Assembly: GCF_000756665.1 (NCBI RefSeq)
Contig: NZ_ARXV01000002.1
Coordinates: forward strand, 186,001 to 250,000
DNA length: 64,000 bases
Reading direction: 5' to 3'
Origin: Alcanivorax nanhaiticus
GTDB lineage: Bacteria; Pseudomonadota; Gammaproteobacteria; Pseudomonadales; Alcanivoracaceae
The notes below the pieces were generated by a model. It was given only the letters and a program-made list of their open reading frames with translations, ran no database searches and had not been told where the DNA came from. Positions within the stretch are counted from its first letter, which is position 1. Every line of letters begins with the position of its first letter. Shown here one piece after another: positions 27,525-36,361 of the stretch. The position numbers were made by a program, and so were the translations under genes.

Positions 27525-28343
27525 TCATCCAGAAGGGAAGTCATCAGGTGGCCTTGGTCGCGGTGTTATAACCAACGTATCTTCATCTGCTGGTTCTTCC
27601 TCGGCAGCGGGCAATGACTGAATGCGCTGTTCAAGAGTGTTGGCTAAGGATTCTGATATTCGTAAAAAACCCCGTAACCGCTTTATTCTGTCATCGAGAA
27701 GCGAACGGATCTCCTTATTCGGGTCAGGCTCCTTGTTGACGTCCGCAGTTGTCGAGACGTAACGGATGACAATTTCAGGTACGCTTTGATCATCAATTGC
27801 CGTCGCAAGTTCTATCCATTCCTTCGATTTATCTAACGCAGCATCAGCGGCCTCAGTAAGACAGTAGCCAATGAGTACTTTGGCCGTATAGTCCAGCCCG
27901 TCGACTAGACTCAACCATTCTTCTTGTTCAGAAGTTTCCACTGTCTCGCCCTTCGGTGGGCGGACCGCACGATAGTAGCGCGGAGTATCGTCTTCTGGAT
28001 CGAGACTTTCAATCGCCCGCATAACAGGTTCCAGATCCTCAAATGGACGCTTGCCGTTTGGTAATTCCGACCGGTGTTTCCACAACTCCAAAATTGCATC
28101 GAAACACTTGCGTTCGGCGGCGGCCTTTTCATCTCCAATTGCGTTCTCAGCATTAATCATGAGATCGGCAATATGATGAGCCATCCAGCGTCCGAGCGTG
28201 TCGGTTGACTCTTCCAGGCCCAGCTCTTGAACAAGCTTTTGACCAAGCGCCAGGAGGCTATTAGCAGGTACGAATTTGTCCGTTTTTGTCGAGAAGGAAG
28301 AGCTTTGCTCTGGTTCGTTTTCGTTCGTTGTCATCTTCTTCAC
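27525..28343 (-). CDS. Uncharacterised protein encoded with the giant STAND NTPase
   Basis: 272 residues, acidic, predicted soluble and mostly helical (residues 25-215), ending in a Pro/Glu-rich tail (PAAEEEPADEDTLVITPRPRPP). No membrane segment, signal peptide or known catalytic motif is visible. It starts at GTG 28343 or ATG 28334, 74-83 bases inside the 3' end of the giant ORF, so it is almost certainly translated with it. An accessory or regulatory partner of the STAND protein is the simplest idea, with no direct evidence. Confidence 0.75.
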   Translation of the reverse strand: MKKMTTNENEPEQSSSFSTKTDKFVPANSLLALGQKLVQELGLEESTDTLGRWMAHHIADLMINAENAIGDEKAAAERKCFDAILELWKHRSELPNGKRPFEDLEPVMRAIESLDPEDDTPRYYRAVRPPKGETVETSEQEEWLSLVDGLDYTAKVLIGYCLTEAADAALDKSKEWIELATAIDDQSVPEIVIRYVSTTADVNKEPDPNKEIRSLLDDRIKRLRGFLRISESLANTLEQRIQSLPAAEEEPADEDTLVITPRPRPPDDFPSG

Positions 28344-31300
28344 TACTTGTATATGGCTGATATCGGCGGCGCCGATCTATTTGCACTTCAATGATGAGGT
28401 CTCGGTCCAAAGACTTCAATATTGATGCCATGAATGAAGCACGCGCCTGTAGACGGCTGCCCCTGTTGGGATTTGTGCTTTCATGACGTTTCGCCTCGTC
28501 GTAGTAGCCCCAGATCTGGCTCTCCATGACCGGCGATGTAGTTTGATTTATCCAGATGCGAAGGTCCGAGTCGCTCTCAAGTTTCATTTGTTCAATGATG
28601 AATTCTGCCGGTCGTGGCGGTGGTAAAGTAATTCCTCCCGACCAACGGTCATATTTGTCCAGCCCTCTATCTCTGCTCTGATCGAAGACCCACCCCTCCA
28701 GTTCGAAACCAGATGTATCAATCTCCATATCACTGCCGGCGCTCGGTATTGCATAGTCATGGAGATCCTTGGTAGTGGACAGAGCACGCAGAAGCGCTTC
28801 CGATTTTTCTGGTGTAACCAAGGCACTGTAGATGGACATAGATTGTTCTCGTTTTTCATCCGCTTCCGTCCAGTGTCCCCACAAGTTAAGGCAGTCTTGC
28901 GTTCGAAGCGCATCGTCAAAATCGCCATCCGTTATGTGCCAGTGGTCAGGATGTTCTTTGTCGCGACATAACCACGCGCCCTTTGTGAGTGGTTCTGGAT
29001 CACGCCGATCCCAGAGCCAACGGCCACTCTGGTGCGTGAGGCCGTGACCCGATAACCATTCTGTGAACTCATCGTCATCGCCGTAATCCGGGTTTCGATG
29101 TGTCGGCATAGTCACTAATAATCGTCCCGCGACAATCATCATTGCGTGGTAGCAATGGTAAAAATGAAGATTGTCGGTCCGAGGATAGTCACCTTTATAT
29201 GGATAGGAGCGGTTATCATCGTATAGTCTACGTCGAGCCCGTTCGTCGTCGTCCCAGCGGCCTTTCGCGCTAAAGCCAAAATCGTGCCGTATGATCTTCA
29301 GGGCTTCCGCCTCAATGTCACCCTGGGATAAGGAAAACACCCGGGCGAGCGGCGCATACCAGTAAGGACCAATGTCTATACCAAAATAGAACTGATCTTC
29401 ATTTGTTTCGGCATTTTTATCGTGCTTATGCAAAATTTTTCGTTCATGGTTTGTGGAATCGACAATGGGCAGCGGCGATTTGTTGACACACTTCAAACGA
29501 TCCGAAAGTCCGTCTTCATCAGCCAGATGGCCGCTTTCTATAAGTTGAAGTGCTGCGCGCGCGGCGAATTGTCGTATCAATACATGGGGCTGGCCTTTCA
29601 GTGCCCAGTCGGCAAGCTGGTTGGCGTAGGGTACGACCGACCCCGGCGCTTCCAATGTCGCTCTGGCCAAGCCAATGAGTAGCCATTGATGTGCATGAAG
29701 ACTATAAAACGGTAGCCGTGCATCGACAAATGGACCACCATTCTTAGTATTGGCCATCCTCATCAAATAATCAGTAACATCCTCTCTGCCGAGACGGAAA
29801 AGTTCGAGAACGACATGCGCTGCCTCCCAGCGCAATACAGCTTCCGGTGCGGCCAATGCGGACCAGATATAGCCAGCAATAGCTTCCCGAGGATCGACGG
29901 GTGGAGAAAATGCGTCGCTCCAGGGCCCATCACCATCATTTTCTTCCAAGGCAGTGCTGAACAGATCCAGTCCGTATGCCAATGCGCTCACGGCCTCGTC
30001 GCTCGATAGCTTGATCGCGAGAAGCCCGACAAGAGAAAACAGTTGTCCTGTTTCGATTAGATCGGGTATTTCACCAGTTGCGGCCAGCACAACATCGATA
30101 ATTTCGGATTGGCTTACATCCGCCAGCGAACACGCCACTTCAAAAGGCATGACTTCGTAATACCGATTTTTCCTCACATCCATGCAATATCGGCGGCAGA
30201 TAACTTTTAGAGCACTTGCTATGGCGTGAGATATGGCTGGTCGTCCCTTCCAATTCTCTGGTACTCTCTCCAGAAAGGTTCTAAAGCTGTATAGGCTGAG
30301 TTCAGTTGTATCTGCGACGGCTCCAATAAAGCCGGGTTCCGCACCAACAGGAATGCGACGCATCGCCTCTGTGAAGAAATCTTCATGACGCCAAGGCGCC
30401 TCGGTTTGTTTGAAGGCAAGGTAAGCTTGAGTGAGGCCGCTTGTTGTCTCCATATCCTTGTTTGCGAAGATATCATCCCATGAGGGGATCTTGTGTTCAT
30501 TATCAGTCAGGAATGGTGACTGCTGTTGAGAAGTCTTTGTCCGTGTTGATTCCTCCCGTTCAGACGATACAATTGTATCGGCCAGGTTTTCCAATATTAC
30601 GCCATGGTTTGACGTCACCTGTTGAAGCCTTCTTAGTTCTGACGAAGTGAGGTTGGAGAACTGGGCATAGCGATAGAGAATGCAGCTCGCTAAAGCCTTC
30701 TCTTGTGCTTCACTCGAATTTGCCAGTACCGGCTCAAGTAGCTCGGCATAGTCCCACTGCGCTCGGAAACCGATCAACGGCAGAGCATCGCGAGGGTCAA
30801 CGACATCCCAGTCGATTAAATTGCTGATCGCAACTGGCAATAACCTTTCGTGCCATCCGAAACTACGGTCTCGCCATCGGCTTAAGATGGTGACAGCGGA
30901 AGACGGACATAATCCGCATAAGGCGTTAATGGTGCTATCCCAGGGGAAATGCTTGTCCCGCACAACAAAGTGGTAGGTCAGCTCGGCGCAACGCGCGAAT
31001 TGATAGGCGACTTTGGGAGATGGCCGGTCAATGCATGCAGCACGATCGGCAAGATCAAGCATGGCATCCCATCGAGCCAGATTTTCCTCGCCTATTTTTC
31101 CTGCAACTTTCACCGCTTCATTGAAATAGGCCTTTGCGTCTGATTTGCTTGTGGTGAGAATTGCGCGCGCCACCTCTAGATACCCGTCGGAAGTGCTTTC
31201 CGCCTCTGAACGCTCTTCTTTATTTAGCGTGTAGGATTCTGTTGCATAGGCCAGTGAAGCAGGCTTCGTTTCGTCCCGCTGTGCGCACAGCCGACAGAGC

Positions 31301-34300
31301 GCGTTGAGTATTGGGGTGAACAATGGCCTTTTGAGCTGCTCTTTCCATTGGTTGAATGCCGCCAACGACTCTTCATTCGTGGATTCAGAGTGGTGCAGGA
31401 TATCCATCCAGAGTAGGGCAATCTCATTCGAGGTGTGAGACTCTTCGCCGTATCGGAAACGCTCGGCTTTTCTGGACGCAGCGGCCACTTTCTCTATTTC
31501 GCTCGTAACGTCTTCTTTCTTCACCTGTCCAAGTAACACTGACGCCCAGAGCTTGTGCCATGGGAGTAGCGCACCAATATCCTCTTTGAATTCCTGAAGA
31601 TCGCGAGATGCTGAGTGTTTGTTAGCCTTTTCAATCTCCTTTTTCAACTCGGAATGGGCAACATCGATCAACTCGATTGTCGCTCCTTCGAGAGCGGCCC
31701 GCAAGCAATAAGCGCGCAGAAGAGGCTGGCGAAATTTTGAGAGCCGTGACGCGAATCCTCGGGGTGGGTCCGGGGGCAAATAATGGTTCAGTATCGTAAC
31801 TGCGTCGCTGTGAGTACATAGGTTATTCTTCAATGCGGCTTCAACTACAGCCGTCACGGCGTCAATTGCTGGCTCTCCGTCATCCCACCCATTGCGATTG
31901 CTAAGTTTGATGCGGCCTCTGGAAAGTTGGCGCAGCACTTTTTGGGTAATTTTGTCAGGAGGCGTTTTATGAACCTCACGCAATTCAGCGGCGACAGCAA
32001 GGATTAGATTAAAATTGATTCCGGCAGCACGAGCAATTGCCTCAACATCTGACCAACGCCCATGGTCAATCAGGCGTCGAGTTACAAGCCGACCAACTCT
32101 GTATGAGATTTCCCGTGGTTTCCAGCGCCTTAAACTCTCGGCAGCATCTGTCGGGCCGTGAATATTCAGGTGCGCAAGGGTAAGCTCAACTATATCCTGA
32201 TCGGAAATATGTTCGTTTTCGCGCTCTTCTGGCGTCAAGCGTGCCCAGTTTCTTAGCCATTCGTAGGCCATACGCAATCGACTGCGAGCGTCTCCCGCTA
32301 GCTCCTTTCGACCTGAAAGAAGTGCAGCCTCGTATGCATGATGAGAGCCGATCCATCCGGAGCCGAATGTGCGGCGGGAAACAATTTCTTGAATGAGGTC
32401 AAGCTCAAGAAAATCTGAGGCGAGGTCGGTGTTATTTTGAAGCAGTTTACGTTGTCGTTCATCACCAGCCGTTTCTCCACCTGCTTTCAGGGCTAGCTTG
32501 GTTGCCTCAAGATAGCGTTGGGATCGAAGCCCCGCTTTCAGCGCAAATTGGAGTCGTTGCAATTCGACATCGCGCTTTTCAAGGGGGCTTCCTGTCGGAA
32601 GAGCAGATGAAGACAGCGCCAGCTCTACCAGTTCAGAGAACTGTCCAGCTTCCAGCATCAGTTGAGGTAGCATGGATGCTACATATGCACTTCCATTTGC
32701 TAAAGGCTTTAGGCTGGCAATGAAGCCCGCCATCCCTTGCGCAGAAGGCTTGAACTTATCACGAAACCACGTTTCGGTAGGCTCATCCAGGAACTGAATG
32801 GTCTCTCCAGCTACGAGAAGAGGTCGGCCAATATCAAAGGCAAAGCTTTTGATGGCTTCTTGCTCGACTCCGGACATTGCCGAAAGGATGCGGATTGGAA
32901 TTAATGGCCTCAGCGCCGCCAGTCCTGCGCAGATTTTCTCAACGCGTCCCTTCTCAATCGGTCCGGAAGCATCCTTGAGATTCGCGATGGCTTTATCCAA
33001 TAAGTCCGAAATTGTATCTTCTACGCTTGTAGGATTGGGGCCGAGAAGTCGTAATGTTTCCTGCAATGGCAACTTTCGAGACAAGGCCAGGGCTTGGACG
33101 CGTGGATTGTGTGAGCTTAAGCGATGGAATTCATCGATATCGTGTTCATTTGCTTCGGGAAATGTCTCCCGTAGAAGAACTGTCGTCTCATCACGGCTGA
33201 ATGGGTTTAGTTCAATTGGTATCGTATTGATCGGTGGATCAAGAAGGTCTTGACGATGCGAGCGACATAGAAAGACGAGGCGAACCCCTTCGGGAATACT
33301 CACGCGGATGAGGTCGCGTACGAAAGATCGAGCCTCTCCAACTTCCTCCGCTGCCATCTGAGCGTTATCCGCTGCGTCTATTACAATACATAAGTAGGCC
33401 TTCGGATTAGACGAGCGCAGGATTTTCACCGCTTGACTCAACCGATAAATAAACGCTCGAACATATGCCGCTGCATCTGCGTGTATCGTCGGAATTAAAG
33501 GGTGGCACAGACTATCTGCAGCTAGTTCGTTTGCGATTTGAACAAGGGCATCTTTGTGTCTATGACGATAGCCGGTCGCATTTCGATACTGCCCGTTACC
33601 AAAGCAGTCATAAAGAATACAAGCTGAGCCATCAGGAAGGGTTCTGCCAATCTGAGTTGCAAAGACTGATTTACCGACACCACCGGGAGCGTGGATGACG
33701 ATCGGACCCGTCGCGCTAACAATTTGGCCGATGATTTCGAATTCTTGCTCGCGTGAAACGGCTTCTCCGTAGTTTTCGATAAGACATTGAGCGGGGAACA
33801 ATAAGCTTTCGTCAGTTTTCAGCGCTCGTAAGACGTCGATCTTCGTTATCGTTGGATTCTGTTCTCCTTCAGAAAGAGCCCGGCGGGTAACAAGTTCCTT
33901 CAATTGAGTCGGTGCATCAACGTCTCCATCAGGCAGATAAGCACTGACCTCCTGGAACAGGATATTGCGTTGATCCCAATACCCGTCTTGGCTATCTTCG
34001 AAGTGGAGAAGATCGCAGAATGCTGCCAATTCGCTTCCCGTAAGCCCTGTAAATTTCTGCAGCTTCTTCAGCTCAGTCGGATGACGGGGATTCGCCTCTC
34101 CAGCAGCGTCGGTGACAGCTTCAAGCACACTAGTGCTGATCGGCCTATTCGTGACAAACCAAAATTCCAGTTTTCTTGCCAAGTGTGCTGGGGTGTACGC
34201 CTTCTGTAGTTCTCCATACCGTTTCGCAAATCCCTTTATAGTCTTTTCTAGCCCACTCGCCGTCCACGGATCATTTGCATGCAGCGTTGAGTGCTTGAGC

Positions 34301-34548
34301 TGCATGTACCGGACTAACCGTGCTTGTCCGATATCCTCGTTTTCGAAATACTCCGCAATATCAATCAGCTCTTCACCGGCGTCGACTGGCTCGGCGCCTG
34401 GCTGCTCACCTGGCGACGGACCTTCGATGCTCACGGCCATCAAACCACTTTCTGCAGTGAGTAGCTTTAGGCAGCGTCGGGCAGCCCAGAGGTAGTGAAA
34501 TTGATCTCCGTCGCGACTCGGGCGGACTAAATTAGTTTTAGACATCAT
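28261..34548 (-). CDS. Giant STAND NTPase with N-terminal Cap4/DUF4297-like nuclease domain, putative anti-phage sensor-effector
   Basis: 2,095 residues. Residues 8-230 look like a Cap4/DUF4297-type PD-(D/E)XK nuclease (SRDGDQFHYLWAARRCL; acidic residues then YMQLKHS near 82-86). A STAND/NACHT-like NTPase follows: Walker A APGGVGKS (about 289), Walker B LCIVIDAADN (about 391), sensor-like LVFLCRSHR. From about 640 to 1,650 the protein is repetitive helices of the TPR/HEAT kind, then a distinct C-terminal domain (about 1,690-2,095) with FGIDIGPYWYAPLARVFSLS and many aromatic and acidic residues. The plan nuclease-STAND-helical sensor is that of Avs-type immune proteins, but this one is larger than the well-known Avs2-4. 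It overlaps the exonuclease stop by 11 bases. Defence role is inferred. Confidence 0.85.
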   Translation of the reverse strand: MMSKTNLVRPSRDGDQFHYLWAARRCLKLLTAESGLMAVSIEGPSPGEQPGAEPVDAGEELIDIAEYFENEDIGQARLVRYMQLKHSTLHANDPWTASGLEKTIKGFAKRYGELQKAYTPAHLARKLEFWFVTNRPISTSVLEAVTDAAGEANPRHPTELKKLQKFTGLTGSELAAFCDLLHFEDSQDGYWDQRNILFQEVSAYLPDGDVDAPTQLKELVTRRALSEGEQNPTITKIDVLRALKTDESLLFPAQCLIENYGEAVSREQEFEIIGQIVSATGPIVIHAPGGVGKSVFATQIGRTLPDGSACILYDCFGNGQYRNATGYRHRHKDALVQIANELAADSLCHPLIPTIHADAAAYVRAFIYRLSQAVKILRSSNPKAYLCIVIDAADNAQMAAEEVGEARSFVRDLIRVSIPEGVRLVFLCRSHRQDLLDPPINTIPIELNPFSRDETTVLLRETFPEANEHDIDEFHRLSSHNPRVQALALSRKLPLQETLRLLGPNPTSVEDTISDLLDKAIANLKDASGPIEKGRVEKICAGLAALRPLIPIRILSAMSGVEQEAIKSFAFDIGRPLLVAGETIQFLDEPTETWFRDKFKPSAQGMAGFIASLKPLANGSAYVASMLPQLMLEAGQFSELVELALSSSALPTGSPLEKRDVELQRLQFALKAGLRSQRYLEATKLALKAGGETAGDERQRKLLQNNTDLASDFLELDLIQEIVSRRTFGSGWIGSHHAYEAALLSGRKELAGDARSRLRMAYEWLRNWARLTPEERENEHISDQDIVELTLAHLNIHGPTDAAESLRRWKPREISYRVGRLVTRRLIDHGRWSDVEAIARAAGINFNLILAVAAELREVHKTPPDKITQKVLRQLSRGRIKLSNRNGWDDGEPAIDAVTAVVEAALKNNLCTHSDAVTILNHYLPPDPPRGFASRLSKFRQPLLRAYCLRAALEGATIELIDVAHSELKKEIEKANKHSASRDLQEFKEDIGALLPWHKLWASVLLGQVKKEDVTSEIEKVAAASRKAERFRYGEESHTSNEIALLWMDILHHSESTNEESLAAFNQWKEQLKRPLFTPILNALCRLCAQRDETKPASLAYATESYTLNKEERSEAESTSDGYLEVARAILTTSKSDAKAYFNEAVKVAGKIGEENLARWDAMLDLADRAACIDRPSPKVAYQFARCAELTYHFVVRDKHFPWDSTINALCGLCPSSAVTILSRWRDRSFGWHERLLPVAISNLIDWDVVDPRDALPLIGFRAQWDYAELLEPVLANSSEAQEKALASCILYRYAQFSNLTSSELRRLQQVTSNHGVILENLADTIVSSEREESTRTKTSQQQSPFLTDNEHKIPSWDDIFANKDMETTSGLTQAYLAFKQTEAPWRHEDFFTEAMRRIPVGAEPGFIGAVADTTELSLYSFRTFLERVPENWKGRPAISHAIASALKVICRRYCMDVRKNRYYEVMPFEVACSLADVSQSEIIDVVLAATGEIPDLIETGQLFSLVGLLAIKLSSDEAVSALAYGLDLFSTALEENDGDGPWSDAFSPPVDPREAIAGYIWSALAAPEAVLRWEAAHVVLELFRLGREDVTDYLMRMANTKNGGPFVDARLPFYSLHAHQWLLIGLARATLEAPGSVVPYANQLADWALKGQPHVLIRQFAARAALQLIESGHLADEDGLSDRLKCVNKSPLPIVDSTNHERKILHKHDKNAETNEDQFYFGIDIGPYWYAPLARVFSLSQGDIEAEALKIIRHDFGFSAKGRWDDDERARRRLYDDNRSYPYKGDYPRTDNLHFYHCYHAMMIVAGRLLVTMPTHRNPDYGDDDEFTEWLSGHGLTHQSGRWLWDRRDPEPLTKGAWLCRDKEHPDHWHITDGDFDDALRTQDCLNLWGHWTEADEKREQSMSIYSALVTPEKSEALLRALSTTKDLHDYAIPSAGSDMEIDTSGFELEGWVFDQSRDRGLDKYDRWSGGITLPPPRPAEFIIEQMKLESDSDLRIWINQTTSPVMESQIWGYYDEAKRHESTNPNRGSRLQARASFMASILKSLDRDLIIEVQIDRRRRYQPYTSSEEDDNERKRTRAKLFLLDKNGQIRTC

Positions 34549-35155
34549 TATTCAACGTTGAGATCCCATCCATTCTTCCATAACGTATCATTACATCTAT
34601 AACGCGAGCCGCCATCCGGCTGTCAATCCCCGCCCCATGAATTCCACCACTCTTAGCTCTAAGATCTTCAACATCCAATACTTTTGTCAGAGTATCTAAC
34701 GACGGTCCTCTGTGGCTGCACGACAGGTTCATTGCCTGCGCCCAGGGAATGGCTGCTTTCTGACTGCAAAATACACCTTGAATTGGCGGCATTGATAAAC
34801 CGTAGCGGGCAACGTGATCCAGCATAATCGGCCAGTCAAAACTGGCGTTGTGAATGACGATAAGCCGATCTTTCAGGTATTCGGCAATCTGGTTCCATTG
34901 GGCGTCGAAGGATTCGAATTCAGCGGCCTGTTCATTGGTGATCCCGTGTATTCTTTGTGCTTCTTCTGAAATGTGTTTTTGTGGCCGTGTTTTAAATTCG
35001 ACGGATTCCGCTATCTCTCGATTTCTTACCACGGTGATACCGAGTGTCACGATATCCGGCGGGCCGTTTTCGTCAGGGAGTCCGGTGGTTTCGGTATCAA
35101 GGACGATGTAATCGTCCGGGAGTTGGGTGAAGATCCACAGCAGTTCTTTGTACAT
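34538..35155 (-). CDS. DEDDh 3'-5' exonuclease (DnaQ/epsilon-like)
   Basis: 205 residues from the ATG at 35155 (MYKELLWIF), which has GGAGGTG eight bases upstream inside the end of the RES gene. All Exo motifs are present: DTETTG (Asp20, Glu22), HNASFDWPI (ExoII) and HGAGID (HxxxxD, ExoIII epsilon), so a two-metal 3'-5' exonuclease on DNA or RNA is expected. It begins five bases after the RES stop and ends inside the STAND start, coupling toxin-antitoxin and STAND genes. Possible roles are processing of invading nucleic acid, or of a signal recognised by the STAND protein. Confidence 0.9.
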   Translation of the reverse strand: MYKELLWIFTQLPDDYIVLDTETTGLPDENGPPDIVTLGITVVRNREIAESVEFKTRPQKHISEEAQRIHGITNEQAAEFESFDAQWNQIAEYLKDRLIVIHNASFDWPIMLDHVARYGLSMPPIQGVFCSQKAAIPWAQAMNLSCSHRGPSLDTLTKVLDVEDLRAKSGGIHGAGIDSRMAARVIDVMIRYGRMDGISTLNNDV

Positions 35156-35160
35156 TGCCA

Positions 35161-35865
35161 TCACCTCCTGCCACTGCCGCCACTATTGCCATTGATGGAT
35201 TCGACGTTGACTATCGCTCCCTGGTCATAGTGGTAGCGCAGATAACGCCAGTGGATCGCATCGGACAGCGCTCGGGCACGCATCACCCCGTAGCATTCCC
35301 CTTGCGCTCTCACGCTTTGGTAGTGAACACCGAAGCTTTTGGCATCACGTAACGCGTAACCGAGCTGCTGGGCTTCGCCGTAATTCTCGGGATCGTAGAT
35401 GGCGTCTTCGGCCAGGTGACGTACATCGTGAAGGGTTGTCGGACCCAGCTGTACGCGAATCACACGCATTTCCTGAGTGGTCTTGTCGATTCGGGACTCA
35501 CGCAGGAATCGCGCCCGGTGGAAAGACGATTCGGCAATGGCGACCGCTTCATCGGCGGCACAGTAATAGATGCCGAAGTCCCGGTTGAAGCGACCACCTC
35601 GCCCATCGACTGGCGGGTGAGTAAAGGCCGCCATGATCCAGGAGGCACCATCGCCATAGACGCGGTCTTCCGGCGGCACCAGGCGAATATCACCGACTTC
35701 ATCCCGTAGCCTGGGATTCGTCAGGGACTCGACAGCGTAGAGCACCTCCCAATCCTGTGGGTTGGAGACGCGCTCAAACAGGTTGATCTGCGGGTAGCGC
35801 GACAGTATGACCCGATAGACCGGTTCATTGACCTCGCTGCTGGGTAGCGTATCGATTGCAATCAC
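35161..35865 (-). CDS. RES-domain toxin (NAD+ phosphorylase)
   Basis: 234 residues from a GTG at 35865 that overlaps the antitoxin stop in GTGA; the longer frame is a shadow of the antitoxin gene. RES-family features: VYRVILSRYP near the start, GGRFNRDFGIYYCAADEAVAIAES (Arg, Tyr, Glu, Ser positions) and SFHRARFLRES. RES toxins of Xre-RES modules degrade NAD+ by phosphorolysis, or related ADP-ribosyl chemistry, and stop growth. It forms a type II module with the upstream Xre/MbcA-like gene. Confidence 0.88.
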   Translation of the reverse strand: MIAIDTLPSSEVNEPVYRVILSRYPQINLFERVSNPQDWEVLYAVESLTNPRLRDEVGDIRLVPPEDRVYGDGASWIMAAFTHPPVDGRGGRFNRDFGIYYCAADEAVAIAESSFHRARFLRESRIDKTTQEMRVIRVQLGPTTLHDVRHLAEDAIYDPENYGEAQQLGYALRDAKSFGVHYQSVRAQGECYGVMRARALSDAIHWRYLRYHYDQGAIVNVESINGNSGGSGRR

Positions 35866-36263
35866 CAGCCACCCCGCTCCGCATCGAGAAAATCCCTGAC
35901 CACGGCCAGGTCGACCACCTGACCAGCAAGTATCCGGTCCAGCGGCGCCGTGCCATTGAACAGCGGGTTGTCGTTCGGTGTGGCCAGCCACTGGTCAGCC
36001 AACACCTGATCAGGCAACAGGATTTGCAGGGACTTGTAGATCCCCAAAATGTAGCTGGCCCGTTCCAACAGGTCTCGCGTCAGCTTGGCCTTCTCGGGTT
36101 GGCTCTTCCAGTTGTAAAGGGTCTTCTCATTACTGAGCCCCAATAGCGTCATCTGCTGGGCACCAGTGAGGCGCCACTGGCTGAAGATATTGAAAATCGC
36201 CGGCAGCAGTGAACTGGTGACACTGGAACCGCGTTGCAGCAGCTGTTCGGCTTGAGCGATCAT
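35862..36263 (-). CDS. Xre/MbcA/ParS-type antitoxin (DUF2384)
   Basis: 133 residues: an N-terminal helix-turn-helix region (NIFSQWRLTGAQQMTLLGLSNEKTLYNWK) and a C-terminal toxin-binding DUF2384 domain (RASYILGIYKSLQILL, NDNPLFNGTAPLDRILAG). It neutralises the RES toxin and binds its own promoter. AGGAGGTAAT precedes the ATG. Two identical-pattern palindromes upstream are the probable operators. A four-base overlap couples it to the toxin. Confidence 0.9.
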   Translation of the reverse strand: MIAQAEQLLQRGSSVTSSLLPAIFNIFSQWRLTGAQQMTLLGLSNEKTLYNWKSQPEKAKLTRDLLERASYILGIYKSLQILLPDQVLADQWLATPNDNPLFNGTAPLDRILAGQVVDLAVVRDFLDAERGGW

Positions 36264-36287
36264 GATTACCTCCTAAGCAGCACTCAG

Positions 36288-36339
36288 ACTGTATTTTTAC
36301 AGTGCTTAAATGCAGCCTAGCAGACTGTAACGGTACAGT
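36288..36339 (-). promoter_or_regulatory. Twin operators upstream of the Xre-RES-exonuclease-STAND run
   Basis: Two perfect palindromes of the form ACTGTA-N4-TACAGT lie at 36288-36303 (N4 TTTT) and 36324-36339 (N4 ACGG), centres 36 bases apart, 25 to 76 bases upstream of the antitoxin ATG. Two dyads at this position are what an autoregulating Xre/MbcA antitoxin would use. Because the next four genes are coupled by overlaps, the sites may control the whole five-gene run. Confidence 0.8.
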
Positions 36340-36361
36340 CAACTGGTTCAATGACTTTGTA

